A DNA stretch of 64,000 nt, from positions 1-64,000 of the forward strand of contig JAMDCQ010000023.1 of NCBI GenBank assembly GCA_023488905.1, written 5' to 3'. Below, piece by piece: positions 17,175 to 24,675 of the stretch (the first letter of the stretch is position 1; every line of letters starts with the position of its first letter). The notes below the pieces were generated by a model. It was not told the DNA's origin and did no database searches. It worked only from the letters and a program-made list of their open reading frames with translations. The stretch comes from Candidatus Bathyarchaeota archaeon. GTDB taxonomy: Archaea > Thermoproteota > Bathyarchaeia > Bathyarchaeales > Bathycorpusculaceae. The position numbers were made by a program, and so were the translations under genes.

Positions 17175-17672
17175 ATGGCAGAAGCACAAACCAATAAACC
17201 TCGACCAAACTGGGACCGTTACTTCTTGGATTTATGTGAAGCCGTCGCAGCACGCGCGACCTGTGACCGCGGAAAATGCGGCGCCGTCATAGTCAAAGAC
17301 AAACGCATCATGACCACAGGCTACGTGGGCTCGCCCGCGGGGTTGCCCCACTGCGACGAAGCAGGACACGACATGCGCAAAGTCACCAACGGAAACGGCG
17401 AAGTCACCCAGCACTGCGTCCGCACCCTGCACGCCGAGCAGAACGCTATCCTTCAAGCCGCCCGCTTCGGCATCCCTCTGGAAGGCGCCACATTGTTCTG
17501 TAAAATGACGCCGTGCCGAACATGCGCCATGATGATAATCAACGCGGGCATCAAACGGGTCGTATGCGAGAAGCGCTACCACGCCGACGCCGACACGATT
17601 GAGATGTTCAAGCAGGCAGGCATAGAACTGTGTATAGTGAACAATGAAGTCATGAAATACGACAAACAATAG
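17175..17672 (+). CDS. Deoxycytidylate (dCMP) deaminase family protein
   Basis: The zinc site of the cytidine/deoxycytidylate deaminase fold is complete: HAEQNAI (His and catalytic Glu, near residue 85) and MTPCRTCAMMIINAG (Cys pair, about 112-115). The insertion HCDEAGHDMRKVTNGNGEV before the active site is typical of dCMP deaminases, which make dUMP for dTMP synthesis. The DRGKCGAVIVKDKRI strand is also typical. At 165 residues its length is normal. Downstream lies a repeat element, not another gene. Confidence 0.88.
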   Translation: MAEAQTNKPRPNWDRYFLDLCEAVAARATCDRGKCGAVIVKDKRIMTTGYVGSPAGLPHCDEAGHDMRKVTNGNGEVTQHCVRTLHAEQNAILQAARFGIPLEGATLFCKMTPCRTCAMMIINAGIKRVVCEKRYHADADTIEMFKQAGIELCIVNNEVMKYDKQ

Positions 17673-17719
17673 CTTGTCCTTTCTTTTTTGAATTATTTGC
17701 GCTTATTTTTTGGAGTAGT

Positions 17720-18080
17720 GGGTTTGCTGGGGCTTCTGGGTCAGTTTTCTTTAAGGAGAAAAGAAAAATGCAAAACTACGAACGCAATATCGTAAGTTAA
17801 GGGGGAGGGGTCTATCGTTGAGGTTGGGAGGTTCTGTTTTCTGCATACTAAAGGGTATGTTGCTTTATCAGTGATCAAAATTGTCGGTTCTGCTTGCGGA
17901 AGATGACACAACCAGTCTGCAGTCGCCAACGCCAACCAAACCCAAAAAGCAATCTGCAGCACAAACGGCTGGTTGTTGTTGAAACAAGAGGGGGCCACGG
18001 CAACAACAACTACAGAAAAAACAAACACAGCAAAAATTTTGATCTACTGTTTATATAAGGGGAGGGAGGTAGCGGCAGAG
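17720..18080 (+). repeat. Dispersed composite repeat, copy with modules A, B and C (decayed micro-gene)
   Basis: Module A (17720-17797) has a GGGTTTGCTGGGGCTTCTGG leader, then TTTAAGGAGAA and an ATG at 17768 (MQNYERNIVS, stop). Module B (17893-17982) encodes LAEDDTTSLQSPTPTKPKKQ and ends in AGCCC, stop; it runs into a hairpin of GTTGTTGTTG (17973 on) and CAACAACAAC (18001-18010). Module C (18050-18080) is the TTATATAAGGGGAGGG block. The coding frame is broken between A and B. Related copies are at 24123-24582, 36383-36690 and 53932-54229. Apart from this, 17673-18088 holds nothing. Confidence 0.65.
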
Positions 18081-18088
18081 CAACAAAG

Positions 18089-18418
18089 CTACTTTATCGT
18101 TGGAACCACTAACCACCTAACATTATCAAACCCATACTTCGTGATCAGGGGGTCAGCGAAGTTCGGAGCCAAACCGTCATCTATCTCCGAGAGCACCACC
18201 GTGTCGCCGATGCGGTAGACTATGGCGATTTCGGTAAGGTCTTTTAGGGCTGCGTATTTACCGCGGATTTCCCAGTAACCCGGCTCATCTCGGCCGACCT
18301 CCATAATCCAGGAGTACTTGTCTTCAGGGTGTTTACCTTCAGTGTAGTTAAATTCGCAGACTGTTTCGCCGACTACTTTAGGGTCGTCGGCTGTTTTAAC
18401 GTAGAACCAAAGTGTCAT
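18089..18418 (-). CDS. Hypothetical protein (109 aa), beta-rich
   Basis: The product reads MTLWFYVKTADDPKVVGETV and continues with alternating hydrophobic and charged strands (YSWIMEVGRDEPGYWEIRG, LTEIAIVYRIGDTVVL). No membrane segment or metal motif is visible. Codon use resembles the neighbouring genes, and the start is preceded by only a short spacer to the mtq2 gene region at 18466. I do not recognise the family; a small beta-sandwich or barrel is likely. The 3' end stops just short of the repeat element at 18080. Confidence 0.6.
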   Translation of the reverse strand: MTLWFYVKTADDPKVVGETVCEFNYTEGKHPEDKYSWIMEVGRDEPGYWEIRGKYAALKDLTEIAIVYRIGDTVVLSEIDDGLAPNFADPLITKYGFDNVRWLVVPTIK

Positions 18419-18465
18419 AGAGAAACGCCACTAATCCTTAACACATTTGTGCCCTTATAGGTTTC

Positions 18466-19083
18466 CTATGTTTGGGGTTTGGCTTCGATTAGGGTTAGGG
18501 TTTCAAAGAAAGGCAACTTTTGCTCGGCGATAACTGTTGCTTTGAGATCGCTTTTGGTGAAGGCTCGGATTGTTGCTTCTACGCCTGTAAGCGTGGACTG
18601 CATCAAAAGCACTCTGCCATCTGGCGCAAGATGAGCACCGACCGCGGAGATGAAGCGGTCCACCACCAGCCTGCCATCCGCGCCGCCAGCCCAAGACCGC
18701 CCAATCCACGACTCCGCCTCACCCTCTTCAGATGGCAAATAGGGAGCATTAAACAAAATCAAATCAAACCTGACGCCGTCACGTATTGCGGTGAAGAGGT
18801 CGCCTTGAAAGAAATCCACTCCGCGGGTTCCGTTTAGTTTGGCGTTTGCTTTAGCGCAGCGGACAGCGTAAGGGTTCAAATCCACCGCAACCACATGGCT
18901 GGCTTTTTGTGCTGCCAAAACCGCCAAGATACCCGAGCCAGTTCCCAAATCCAGCACCACCTCCCCCGATGCCACTTCGAGGTTTTCTGCGAATAGAAAC
19001 GAATCCTCCGCAGGCTCATACACCTCGTCAGACACGTCGAAGCGGAAGTCGCCAAATTGGACGCGTTTAGTTGGGGAGGGCAT
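18466..19083 (-). CDS. HemK2/Mtq2-like glutamine methyltransferase of release factor aRF1
   Basis: The class I methyltransferase has VYEPAEDSFLFAENL (HemK-family substrate/SAM loop), VLDLGTGSGILAV (motif I) and LILFNAPYLPSEE (motif IV, NAPY in place of NPPY). The 'PYLP' extension and absence of an N-terminal HemK domain are typical of the archaeal/eukaryotic Mtq2/HemK2 type, which methylates the GGQ glutamine of the release factor. I choose the ATG at 19083 (MPSPTKRVQFGDF); a longer frame exists but lies inside ksgA. It overlaps ksgA by 17 bases and ends the conserved cluster that begins with srp54. Confidence 0.85.
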   Translation of the reverse strand: MPSPTKRVQFGDFRFDVSDEVYEPAEDSFLFAENLEVASGEVVLDLGTGSGILAVLAAQKASHVVAVDLNPYAVRCAKANAKLNGTRGVDFFQGDLFTAIRDGVRFDLILFNAPYLPSEEGEAESWIGRSWAGGADGRLVVDRFISAVGAHLAPDGRVLLMQSTLTGVEATIRAFTKSDLKATVIAEQKLPFFETLTLIEAKPQT

Positions 19084-19885
19084 TGGCGATTGCTCCAAAA
19101 TCTTGAGGCACCAACTCTCGGGCGCGTTTGTCATGGAATGGCAGGGTGGATGCGAGTGCTTCCGCATCCTGCTTGCTTAGCTTGAAGTGGCTGCGTATGT
19201 AGGGGGCGAGGGCTTTGGCGAGTTTTTTGTTACGCTGCGTGAAGAGCCATTTGGTTAACTGGATAAAGGTGGCTTCGTCTTTTACTTCGAAGGGTTTGGT
19301 AGCCCACGGTTTTAGGCTTAAAATTACTGAATCTACTTCGGGCGGGGGATAAAACATGTCTTTGGGCACGGGGTCTAAGAGTTTTGCTTCCGCTTGATGC
19401 TGTGTCACAACAGTTAACCATCCGTACTCTTCGCTTCCAACCTTCGCAACGAGGCGTGCGCAGAATTCCCTCTGTAAAATCATCACTGCACAGTCCACAC
19501 GCTGCTCCAGCACCCACAAGACCAGTTGAGACGACAAGTAGTACGGTGGAATAGCGATTACTTTGTTAAACGGCGGCAACCTGACTTTCAACACGTCGCC
19601 TTCAACCACAGTCACGTTACCTAAGCCCTTAACTTGTTCACGAAGCACCGCCGCTACATCCCTGTCCTTCTCCACAGCTACCACAGCTCTGCACTTATCA
19701 GAGAGAAATCGGGTCAGGAACCCAAAGCCTGCCCCAGCATCCAGCACCACATCAGACGGACTCAGCGCTGCGTATTGGGCGAGTTGTGGGTAGAAGGCGG
19801 GTTCTACCATGAAGTTTTGGCCCAAAAGCTTGTTTGGGCTGATTTTGCGGCTTAAAAGTAGCTGTTGGATGTCTTCAAGGCTCAT
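19067..19885 (-). CDS. ksgA: 16S rRNA adenine dimethyltransferase KsgA/Dim1
   Basis: The protein begins with SPNKLLGQNFMVEPAFY and has VVLDAGAGFGFLTRFLS (motif I), VVAVEKDRD (motif II) and VEGDVLKVRLP (motif III), all of RsmA/Dim1. The C-terminal domain (FIQLTKWLFTQRNKKL) has the conserved R.KxL helix. Motif IV, usually N(L/I)PY, reads IPPYYLSS here, so the target-contact Asn appears replaced. It dimethylates two adenines in helix 45 of small-subunit rRNA. It lies between the DUF655 gene and mtq2, in the usual archaeal order. Confidence 0.92.
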   Translation of the reverse strand: MSLEDIQQLLLSRKISPNKLLGQNFMVEPAFYPQLAQYAALSPSDVVLDAGAGFGFLTRFLSDKCRAVVAVEKDRDVAAVLREQVKGLGNVTVVEGDVLKVRLPPFNKVIAIPPYYLSSQLVLWVLEQRVDCAVMILQREFCARLVAKVGSEEYGWLTVVTQHQAEAKLLDPVPKDMFYPPPEVDSVILSLKPWATKPFEVKDEATFIQLTKWLFTQRNKKLAKALAPYIRSHFKLSKQDAEALASTLPFHDKRARELVPQDFGAIANALPN

Positions 19886-19896
19886 CGCTTAAGCCC

Positions 19897-20472
19897 TTAC
19901 TGTGCACGCGTGAACAGTCGGTACTTGCTGTCGCCTTCCAACTCTTCCAGGACACGTTTAGTGATGAGTTTCACTGGATTAGGCAACTCAGTACGCTTCT
20001 GAAGGTCCTCAAAACTCTCAAAGGGTTTGCGTTGCCGTTCGTTAATGACTTGCCACATGTACTTTTTACCTATACCAGGCACCAGTTCGAGAGCGTGCAT
20101 GCGGGGTGTTATGGCACGTGCAGTGTTAAAGAAGTTAACAAACCACGCTTCACGGTTAGCCACGATTTTGCTAATCACCGTTGAAAGCTCTGCTCTTGCC
20201 GCAGCTGTCAGTTCCTCGTAGCCGATGCGGCCGATGATGTAGGTGACTTCTTGGCGGCTATCTTTACCGACATGTACACGGTCGCCTGGCTTAAGCATCA
20301 AACCCTCCTTAACCAGCGCCTCTAGAACGGTGAAGAATTCTTCGCCGACACATTGAATCAAGGCGCCTGCATGGTACCCTGCGCGGCCAGTTGGGCGGAA
20401 ACCGGGTTTACCGTGGGGAAGGAAGTCTAGTACGTAAGCGGTTTCTTCGTAGCGTTTTTCCATAACACTCAC
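19897..20472 (-). CDS. DUF655 family protein (helix-hairpin-helix)
   Basis: The 191-residue protein is the archaeal DUF655 family: N-terminal EETAYVLDFLPHGKP, then an OB-like region with PGDRVHVGKDSRQEVTYIIGRI, and a C-terminal helix-hairpin-helix segment LELVPGIGKKYMWQVINER, which suggests nucleic-acid binding. The family is almost always found between rpoF and ksgA, as here, so a role in rRNA processing or ribosome assembly is a reasonable inference. Stop-to-start spacing to ksgA is only 11 bases. Confidence 0.88.
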   Translation of the reverse strand: MSVMEKRYEETAYVLDFLPHGKPGFRPTGRAGYHAGALIQCVGEEFFTVLEALVKEGLMLKPGDRVHVGKDSRQEVTYIIGRIGYEELTAAARAELSTVISKIVANREAWFVNFFNTARAITPRMHALELVPGIGKKYMWQVINERQRKPFESFEDLQKRTELPNPVKLITKRVLEELEGDSKYRLFTRAQ

Positions 20473-20529
20473 TCTTCTGTCCTCTAATGTATTCTCGCTC
20501 TCTGCTTAAAAATACTTAGCCACTTAGGG

Positions 20530-20868
20530 CTATTTGAGCAGTCGAGTTTCGCTTAAAAGCTCAACGATTTCTTTCAGTTTTTGAGCTTCGATGATTTTTT
20601 TGCCGCCAGCTAGGAAAACACGTAGTTCATCCACGGTTTCAGGCATGCAGTTTACGATTTGCACTGCTTCAGCTTCGTCGAGTTCGTATTCTTTGACGAG
20701 TTTCTGCAAGAGTTGTTCAGCTTTCTCGGGTTCTGCTTTGCTGAATTTGTTGACGTAGTCGAGTGTGCGGCGTTGGAATTGGTCGAGGTTTTCTTCGCCT
20801 ATACTGTCCAGTACTTTTTTGACTTGGGGCAGTGTTAGGCGGTTTTCGCTTACTTCTCTCTTGCTCAT
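20530..20868 (-). CDS. rpoF: RNA polymerase subunit F (Rpo4/Rpb4)
   Basis: The 112-residue helical protein contains LTLPQVKKVLDSI, then QRRTLDYVNKFSKAEPEKAEQLLQKL and EAVQIVNCMPETVDELR, the HRDC-like helices of archaeal Rpo4. It forms the stalk with Rpo7 (subunit E), binding exiting RNA. It follows the L21e gene with only six bases between them and precedes the DUF655 gene, in the standard archaeal order. Confidence 0.93.
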   Translation of the reverse strand: MSKREVSENRLTLPQVKKVLDSIGEENLDQFQRRTLDYVNKFSKAEPEKAEQLLQKLVKEYELDEAEAVQIVNCMPETVDELRVFLAGGKKIIEAQKLKEIVELLSETRLLK

Positions 20869-20874
20869 CTTGAC

Positions 20875-21180
20875 TCACTGGCCTGTGTATGGTTCCATGT
20901 GTTCTGAGCGGATGATTATGGTTTTTCTAGCTTCACCCTGAGGTACACTGATGACGTATCCTCTGCCTCGTTTCTCTACGATTTGGCCGATTTTGCCGTG
21001 GAAACGTTTGTGAGGCATACTCTTCTGTGTGCTAGAGTCCATCTTTATGATGACTTCGTCGCCTGCTGCATATTCGTGGAGTAACTTGCTGATTTTGGGT
21101 TTTCCTTTGGCACGGATTGGCTTGCGCAGAAGACTGCGTGTGCCCGAGTAATAGCCTTTTGAACCTTTCATTTCATTCAC
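20875..21180 (-). CDS. rpl21e: Large ribosomal subunit protein L21e (eL21)
   Basis: The product is basic and has SKGYYSGTRSLLRKPIRAKG, AAGDEVIIKMDSSTQKSMPH and KRFHGKIGQIVEKRGRGYVI, all characteristic of eL21. Length (101) is typical. Its start codon touches the pus10 stop at 21180, giving a tight operon srp54-pus10-L21e-rpoF-DUF655-ksgA-mtq2. Confidence 0.95.
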   Translation of the reverse strand: MNEMKGSKGYYSGTRSLLRKPIRAKGKPKISKLLHEYAAGDEVIIKMDSSTQKSMPHKRFHGKIGQIVEKRGRGYVISVPQGEARKTIIIRSEHMEPYTGQ

Positions 21181-22517
21181 TAATCCATTATTACATTGAG
21201 AACGTCAAGCTTAAGCGTCTTCGCTGGGTTATCAAGCAAAGCCGACACGTTGGGTACTGTACGTCCTTCATCTCCAGACACCAATTCTTTAACGTAAAGC
21301 CCACCTTGACATTTGATATAGAGGAGAGCTTTCTTAAGCGTCACCTTCTTAACTTCAAGCTTATATATGTACCTTTCTCGCACAATATCGGCGCGGCGAT
21401 GCACAACCCGCAACGGCGTCTGCTGCTTAATCAAAGCGCCAGTGAGTTTCTCCTCCAACATTCTAAGACCATCATCTGTGAGGTCCTTCTCAAACTCGGC
21501 CAGTAATCGATATTCCTTCTGAGCACTTTCTCCTTTCTTGAGGTGACGCACGTCATCTTTAGACGCAAAATGCAGCTCTGACACCTCCACCTTACCTAAA
21601 CCGTTAGCGTTGATTGCGGCTTCGATCTGTTTTAGGTCGAAGATACGTTTCTTAGGCTTAGAAACTTCAACGATAAACGGTCTACCAGAACCCAACATAC
21701 GGGCGTCGATGTCTTCTCTGCCAGAAGCATGGAAAAACGATTCTTTGCTCCCTGAAGCTTCAAGAATCGGCTTAGAAGCATAAGCCTCAACCGACTCAGG
21801 ATACAATTTGCCCGTGCCGCCGCATTTCTCGCAGCCTCTACCACGACAGCTACAGAACCACTCCGACTGGGGAATGTCACGCACCAGCTTGCGGTATCTG
21901 CCGCCTACAAAGAGAGGGTTAACTTGGACTTTGACTGCCTCTTCGAAGGGGGCGATTACGGGGACAACTTCGGGGGTGAGGTATTCGGCTTCTTTGCCTG
22001 TGGCTTTGGCGAGGGCTTTGCCCAACACTCTGCCGAATTCGTGGCGCATGCTTTCTCCATGCGTGATGTTAAAAGTGCCTTTGAATTCGTCTTCCCGCTC
22101 TTCAACTTGGATTGGTAACTCGATGCCGACAAGGAAGGTGGTGAATTCGTAGCCTTCCAGCGCCTTTTGGGCTTTCTCGATTAAGCTGTCAACTAATTTG
22201 AATTTGCCTTCGCAGAGGTAGCATTTGACGTCTGCTTCTTGTTTGGGGACGCGTTTCTTTAGGTGCTTGAGCGTCTCTTGGGCAGTGGCACAAAAACCGT
22301 TGGTTGCCAAAACCTTGAGCCTCTTAACGCCCTCAACGTCTTTTTCTGCGGTTGCTAACTCGTTGGCTTGCAGGGTTAAACTAACTTTGAGGGCTGACCC
22401 TCGGACGTTGTTCTCCATGCTGTAGCCTAAAAGCGCGAATTGTCTACCCAAGCAGTGGTCGCAAAGCGGGTATTTACTGAGCAACTCGAAAGCTTTCTCT
22501 AAAACATCCATCCGCAT
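21180..22517 (-). CDS. pus10: tRNA pseudouridine(54/55) synthase Pus10
   Basis: Pus10 isomerises U54 and U55 in archaeal tRNAs. The N-terminal THUMP-containing half has zinc knuckles: YPLCDHCLGRQFAL (near residue 17), DVKCYLCEGKF (about 97) and FCSCRGRGCEKCGGTGKLYP (about 222-241). The catalytic domain shows SGREDIDARMLGSGRPFIVE, in which the aspartate of the EDIDARMLG block is the nucleophile. The C-terminal LYIKCQGGLYVKELVSGDEG is also conserved. Length 445 is usual. It sits seven bases after srp54. Confidence 0.95.
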   Translation of the reverse strand: MRMDVLEKAFELLSKYPLCDHCLGRQFALLGYSMENNVRGSALKVSLTLQANELATAEKDVEGVKRLKVLATNGFCATAQETLKHLKKRVPKQEADVKCYLCEGKFKLVDSLIEKAQKALEGYEFTTFLVGIELPIQVEEREDEFKGTFNITHGESMRHEFGRVLGKALAKATGKEAEYLTPEVVPVIAPFEEAVKVQVNPLFVGGRYRKLVRDIPQSEWFCSCRGRGCEKCGGTGKLYPESVEAYASKPILEASGSKESFFHASGREDIDARMLGSGRPFIVEVSKPKKRIFDLKQIEAAINANGLGKVEVSELHFASKDDVRHLKKGESAQKEYRLLAEFEKDLTDDGLRMLEEKLTGALIKQQTPLRVVHRRADIVRERYIYKLEVKKVTLKKALLYIKCQGGLYVKELVSGDEGRTVPNVSALLDNPAKTLKLDVLNVIMD

Positions 22518-22524
22518 TAACCTA

Positions 22525-23871
22525 CTAGAAACCCATCGGGGGCATACCTTTGCCGCCGCCTAACCCGAACGGCAGCTTCTTTTTGCGTTTAAACATTTTA
22601 AGCATCTTTTTCATGTTAAAGTACTGTTTGATGAGTTCTTTGACGTCTTTTTCGGTGGTTCCTGAGCCGCGGGCGATGCGTCTGGCACGTGAAGAGTTGA
22701 GGAGTTTGGGGTTTTCTTTTTCAGCAGGCGTCATGGATTGGATGATTACTTGCCAAGTGTCAAGGCGTCCTTCGGCAGTGTTTAGCATATCATCAGGTAT
22801 GTTTGATGAGGACATGCCAGGTATCATCTTCATAACCTTGCTGAATGGCCCCATATTTTTGACTGCCGCGAACTGCTCGTACATGTCTGTTAAGGTAAAG
22901 TTGCCGCTGAGGATTTCTTTGGCTTTCTTTGGTGGCACCTTGATTTCGGCGTCATGCACCTTCTCAAGAAGCGTCTCTAAGTCACCCATACCCAGCAAGC
23001 GACCTACAAACCGCGAGGGCACAAAGGCTTCGATGTCCTCTATTTTTTCGCCCGTACCAATGAATTTGATTGGTGCACCTGTGGCTGCGACTGCGGAGAG
23101 TGCGCCGCCTCCACGTGAGGAGCCGTCTAGTTTTGTGACGATGATGGCGCCGATGGGTGTGGCTTCATGGAAAGTCTTAGCCTGCGCAAGCGCTTGCTGC
23201 CCGATGGTACCGTCGATAACCATGATGACTTCATCGGGACGGATGCTCTTCTCGAGATCCTTCATTTCTTTGATAAGATCTTTTTCTTCCTTGTGACGAC
23301 CTGCGGTGTCCACGATGACGAGGTCGCGGTCGAGGAATTGTTTGAAGCCTTCTTTGGCGACTTTGACGGGGTCTTTGGCGTTTGCTTCCCCATAAATCGG
23401 AACATTAATTCGAGTTGCTAATTGTTGAAGTTGGGCGTAAGCGCCTGGACGGTAAGTGTCAGCGGCGATTAAGCCGACTTTTAAGCCGCGTTTCTGGAAG
23501 TAGCGGGAGAGTTTGGCGGCGTGGGTGGTTTTGCCTGAACCCTGAATCCCGACTAGCATGATTGTTTTCTTTTTGCCTGGCTCAACTTTGAGTGGGACGG
23601 GTTTGTCGCCGATGAAGCGTGTTAGTTCTTCGTAGACGACTTTTATAACGTGTTCGCGTCTGGATACGCCGGGGGGCACTTTTTCTTTTAGGGCACGTTC
23701 CTCGATGCTTTTAGAGATTTGGAGCACTAGCTGAACGTTGACGTCGGACTGCAAAAGCGCTCGCTGTATGTCGCGGACGAGTTCTTTAACTGCTGCTTCG
23801 TCTACTATGCCTGCTTTGAAGAGCTTTTTTATGGCGTCCGTTAAGGATGAACTCAATTTGTCAAGTGCCAT
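22525..23871 (-). CDS. srp54: Signal recognition particle GTPase SRP54
   Basis: The protein targets ribosome-nascent chain complexes to the membrane with 7S RNA. It has an N domain (first 90 residues), then the G domain with GIQGSGKTTHAAKLSRYF (G1, about 107), DTYRPGAYAQLQQL, DTAGRHKEE (G3) and TKLDGSSRGGGALS (G4/closing loop). The methionine-rich M domain includes GPFSKVMKMIPGMSSS and SRARRIARGSGTTEKDV, the RNA-binding helix. A terminal GLGGGKGMPPMGF tail completes the protein. It is the first gene of the conserved cluster, with the promoter expected just above 23871. Confidence 0.97.
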   Translation of the reverse strand: MALDKLSSSLTDAIKKLFKAGIVDEAAVKELVRDIQRALLQSDVNVQLVLQISKSIEERALKEKVPPGVSRREHVIKVVYEELTRFIGDKPVPLKVEPGKKKTIMLVGIQGSGKTTHAAKLSRYFQKRGLKVGLIAADTYRPGAYAQLQQLATRINVPIYGEANAKDPVKVAKEGFKQFLDRDLVIVDTAGRHKEEKDLIKEMKDLEKSIRPDEVIMVIDGTIGQQALAQAKTFHEATPIGAIIVTKLDGSSRGGGALSAVAATGAPIKFIGTGEKIEDIEAFVPSRFVGRLLGMGDLETLLEKVHDAEIKVPPKKAKEILSGNFTLTDMYEQFAAVKNMGPFSKVMKMIPGMSSSNIPDDMLNTAEGRLDTWQVIIQSMTPAEKENPKLLNSSRARRIARGSGTTEKDVKELIKQYFNMKKMLKMFKRKKKLPFGLGGGKGMPPMGF

Positions 23872-24122
23872 TAGAGTCGTCTCTTAGTCCTTAGAGTTTA
23901 CTTGTCGTTTTAGATAAAGATTACACAATACAAAGGGAACTATGTGGGTTGAAAAGCGCCTTTTGGGTGAAGCCTCAGTTATATTTCCCCATATTTTGCA
24001 TTCTTCACAATTCAGACGGCTCTTCATGCATCATTGGCTTCAAGAAGAATCAAGGCTTCATGCTAGAAAATAAACTTTAACGGGTTTGATTGGGTTCTTG
24101 GTTGTTGGGATTCTTTTTTCTA

Positions 24123-24240
24123 TTAGTTGTTGTTGCCGAAGACCCCCTATACACAACAACAAGTCGCGGCGTGTGTGGGCGGCTGCATTTTTGGCGCGGC
24201 TGGTTTTAGCGGTTGCAGGCTAGTTGTGAAAGCAGCCACA
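24123..24240 (-). repeat. Module B copy, minus strand (tri-cysteine tail plus hairpin)
   Basis: Read on the minus strand, this copy encodes AAFTTSLQPLKPAAPKMQPP then THAATCCCV and TAG (stop at 24147-24149). The stop lies in the loop of a hairpin formed by TTGTTGTTG and CAACAACAA (24123-24163). It faces away from the plus-strand copy at 24389-24582, with the palindromic module C between them. No start codon in a good context is visible. Confidence 0.6.
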
Positions 24241-24276
24241 AACAGCACCGAATCGACATAAAGATGCGTTCTGCTG

Positions 24277-24352
24277 CTCTCAGTGACCTCCCCTCCCCTT
24301 ATATAAGGGAGGGGAGGTCAGTTCTGAGAGGTCGCGTGGTTTGTATGTGTTT
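24277..24352. repeat. Module C copy, long near-perfect palindrome
   Basis: Bases 24285-24319 form a 35-base near-perfect inverted repeat (arms GACCTCCCCTCCCCTTATA and its complement with one unpaired base) centred on TTATATAA. The right flank, CTGAGAGGTCGCGTGGTTT, matches the end of the other module C copies. The palindrome lets the element be read in both directions. Function unknown. Confidence 0.65.
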
Positions 24353-24388
24353 TTTGTTGTGTGAATTGTAGGTTGAACTTGTGGTTCA

Positions 24389-24582
24389 CCCTATATATAA
24401 GGGGGGTATAGAAAAAAAATCGCAACTGACCTCAACCTCAAGCCGCCTCCCCAAGCCGAACTGCTTGCGGAATCAACCACAACCAACCAGCAACAAGCTA
24501 CATCAGCAGACCACAAAACGGACGCCAAAACGCAGTCCGCTGGTTGTTGTTGTGTATAGGGGCTTTCCTGCAACAACTACTA
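24389..24582 (+). repeat. Micro-gene copy, plus strand, lacking a start codon
   Basis: After a TATATATAAGGGGGG tract, one open frame reads KKIATDLNLKPPPQAELLAE, then STTTNQQQATSADHKTDAKT and QSAGCCCV with TAG at 24557-24559. This is the longest uninterrupted copy of the body, but it lacks ATG, GTG or TTG in frame after the upstream stop. The hairpin spans about 24542-24577. It lies about 95 bases upstream of lysK. The rest of the 23872-24645 spacer shows no gene. Confidence 0.6.
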
Positions 24583-24675
24583 TAGAAAAACAGTTTAGCT
24601 TAAGTCACCGCAGAAGCTTTTGGCTCTAAACATTTTTCTATACCCTTGTCATGCTATTTGGCTGAAGGCAAAGTT

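Noticed and set aside
17971-18012. Possible CRISPR-like trinucleotide repeat arrays (GTTGTT/CAACAA)
   Set aside because: Only one short stem per locus, no regular spacers and no cas genes in the window.
22550-23296. 248-codon frame antisense to srp54
   Set aside because: Mirror of a strongly conserved gene; its composition (Ser/Met rich) is a typical reverse-strand artefact.
24381-24629. 82-codon plus-strand frame over the repeat upstream of lysK
   Set aside because: It reads the repeat in another frame than the one shared by the micro-gene copies, so it is most likely fortuitous.
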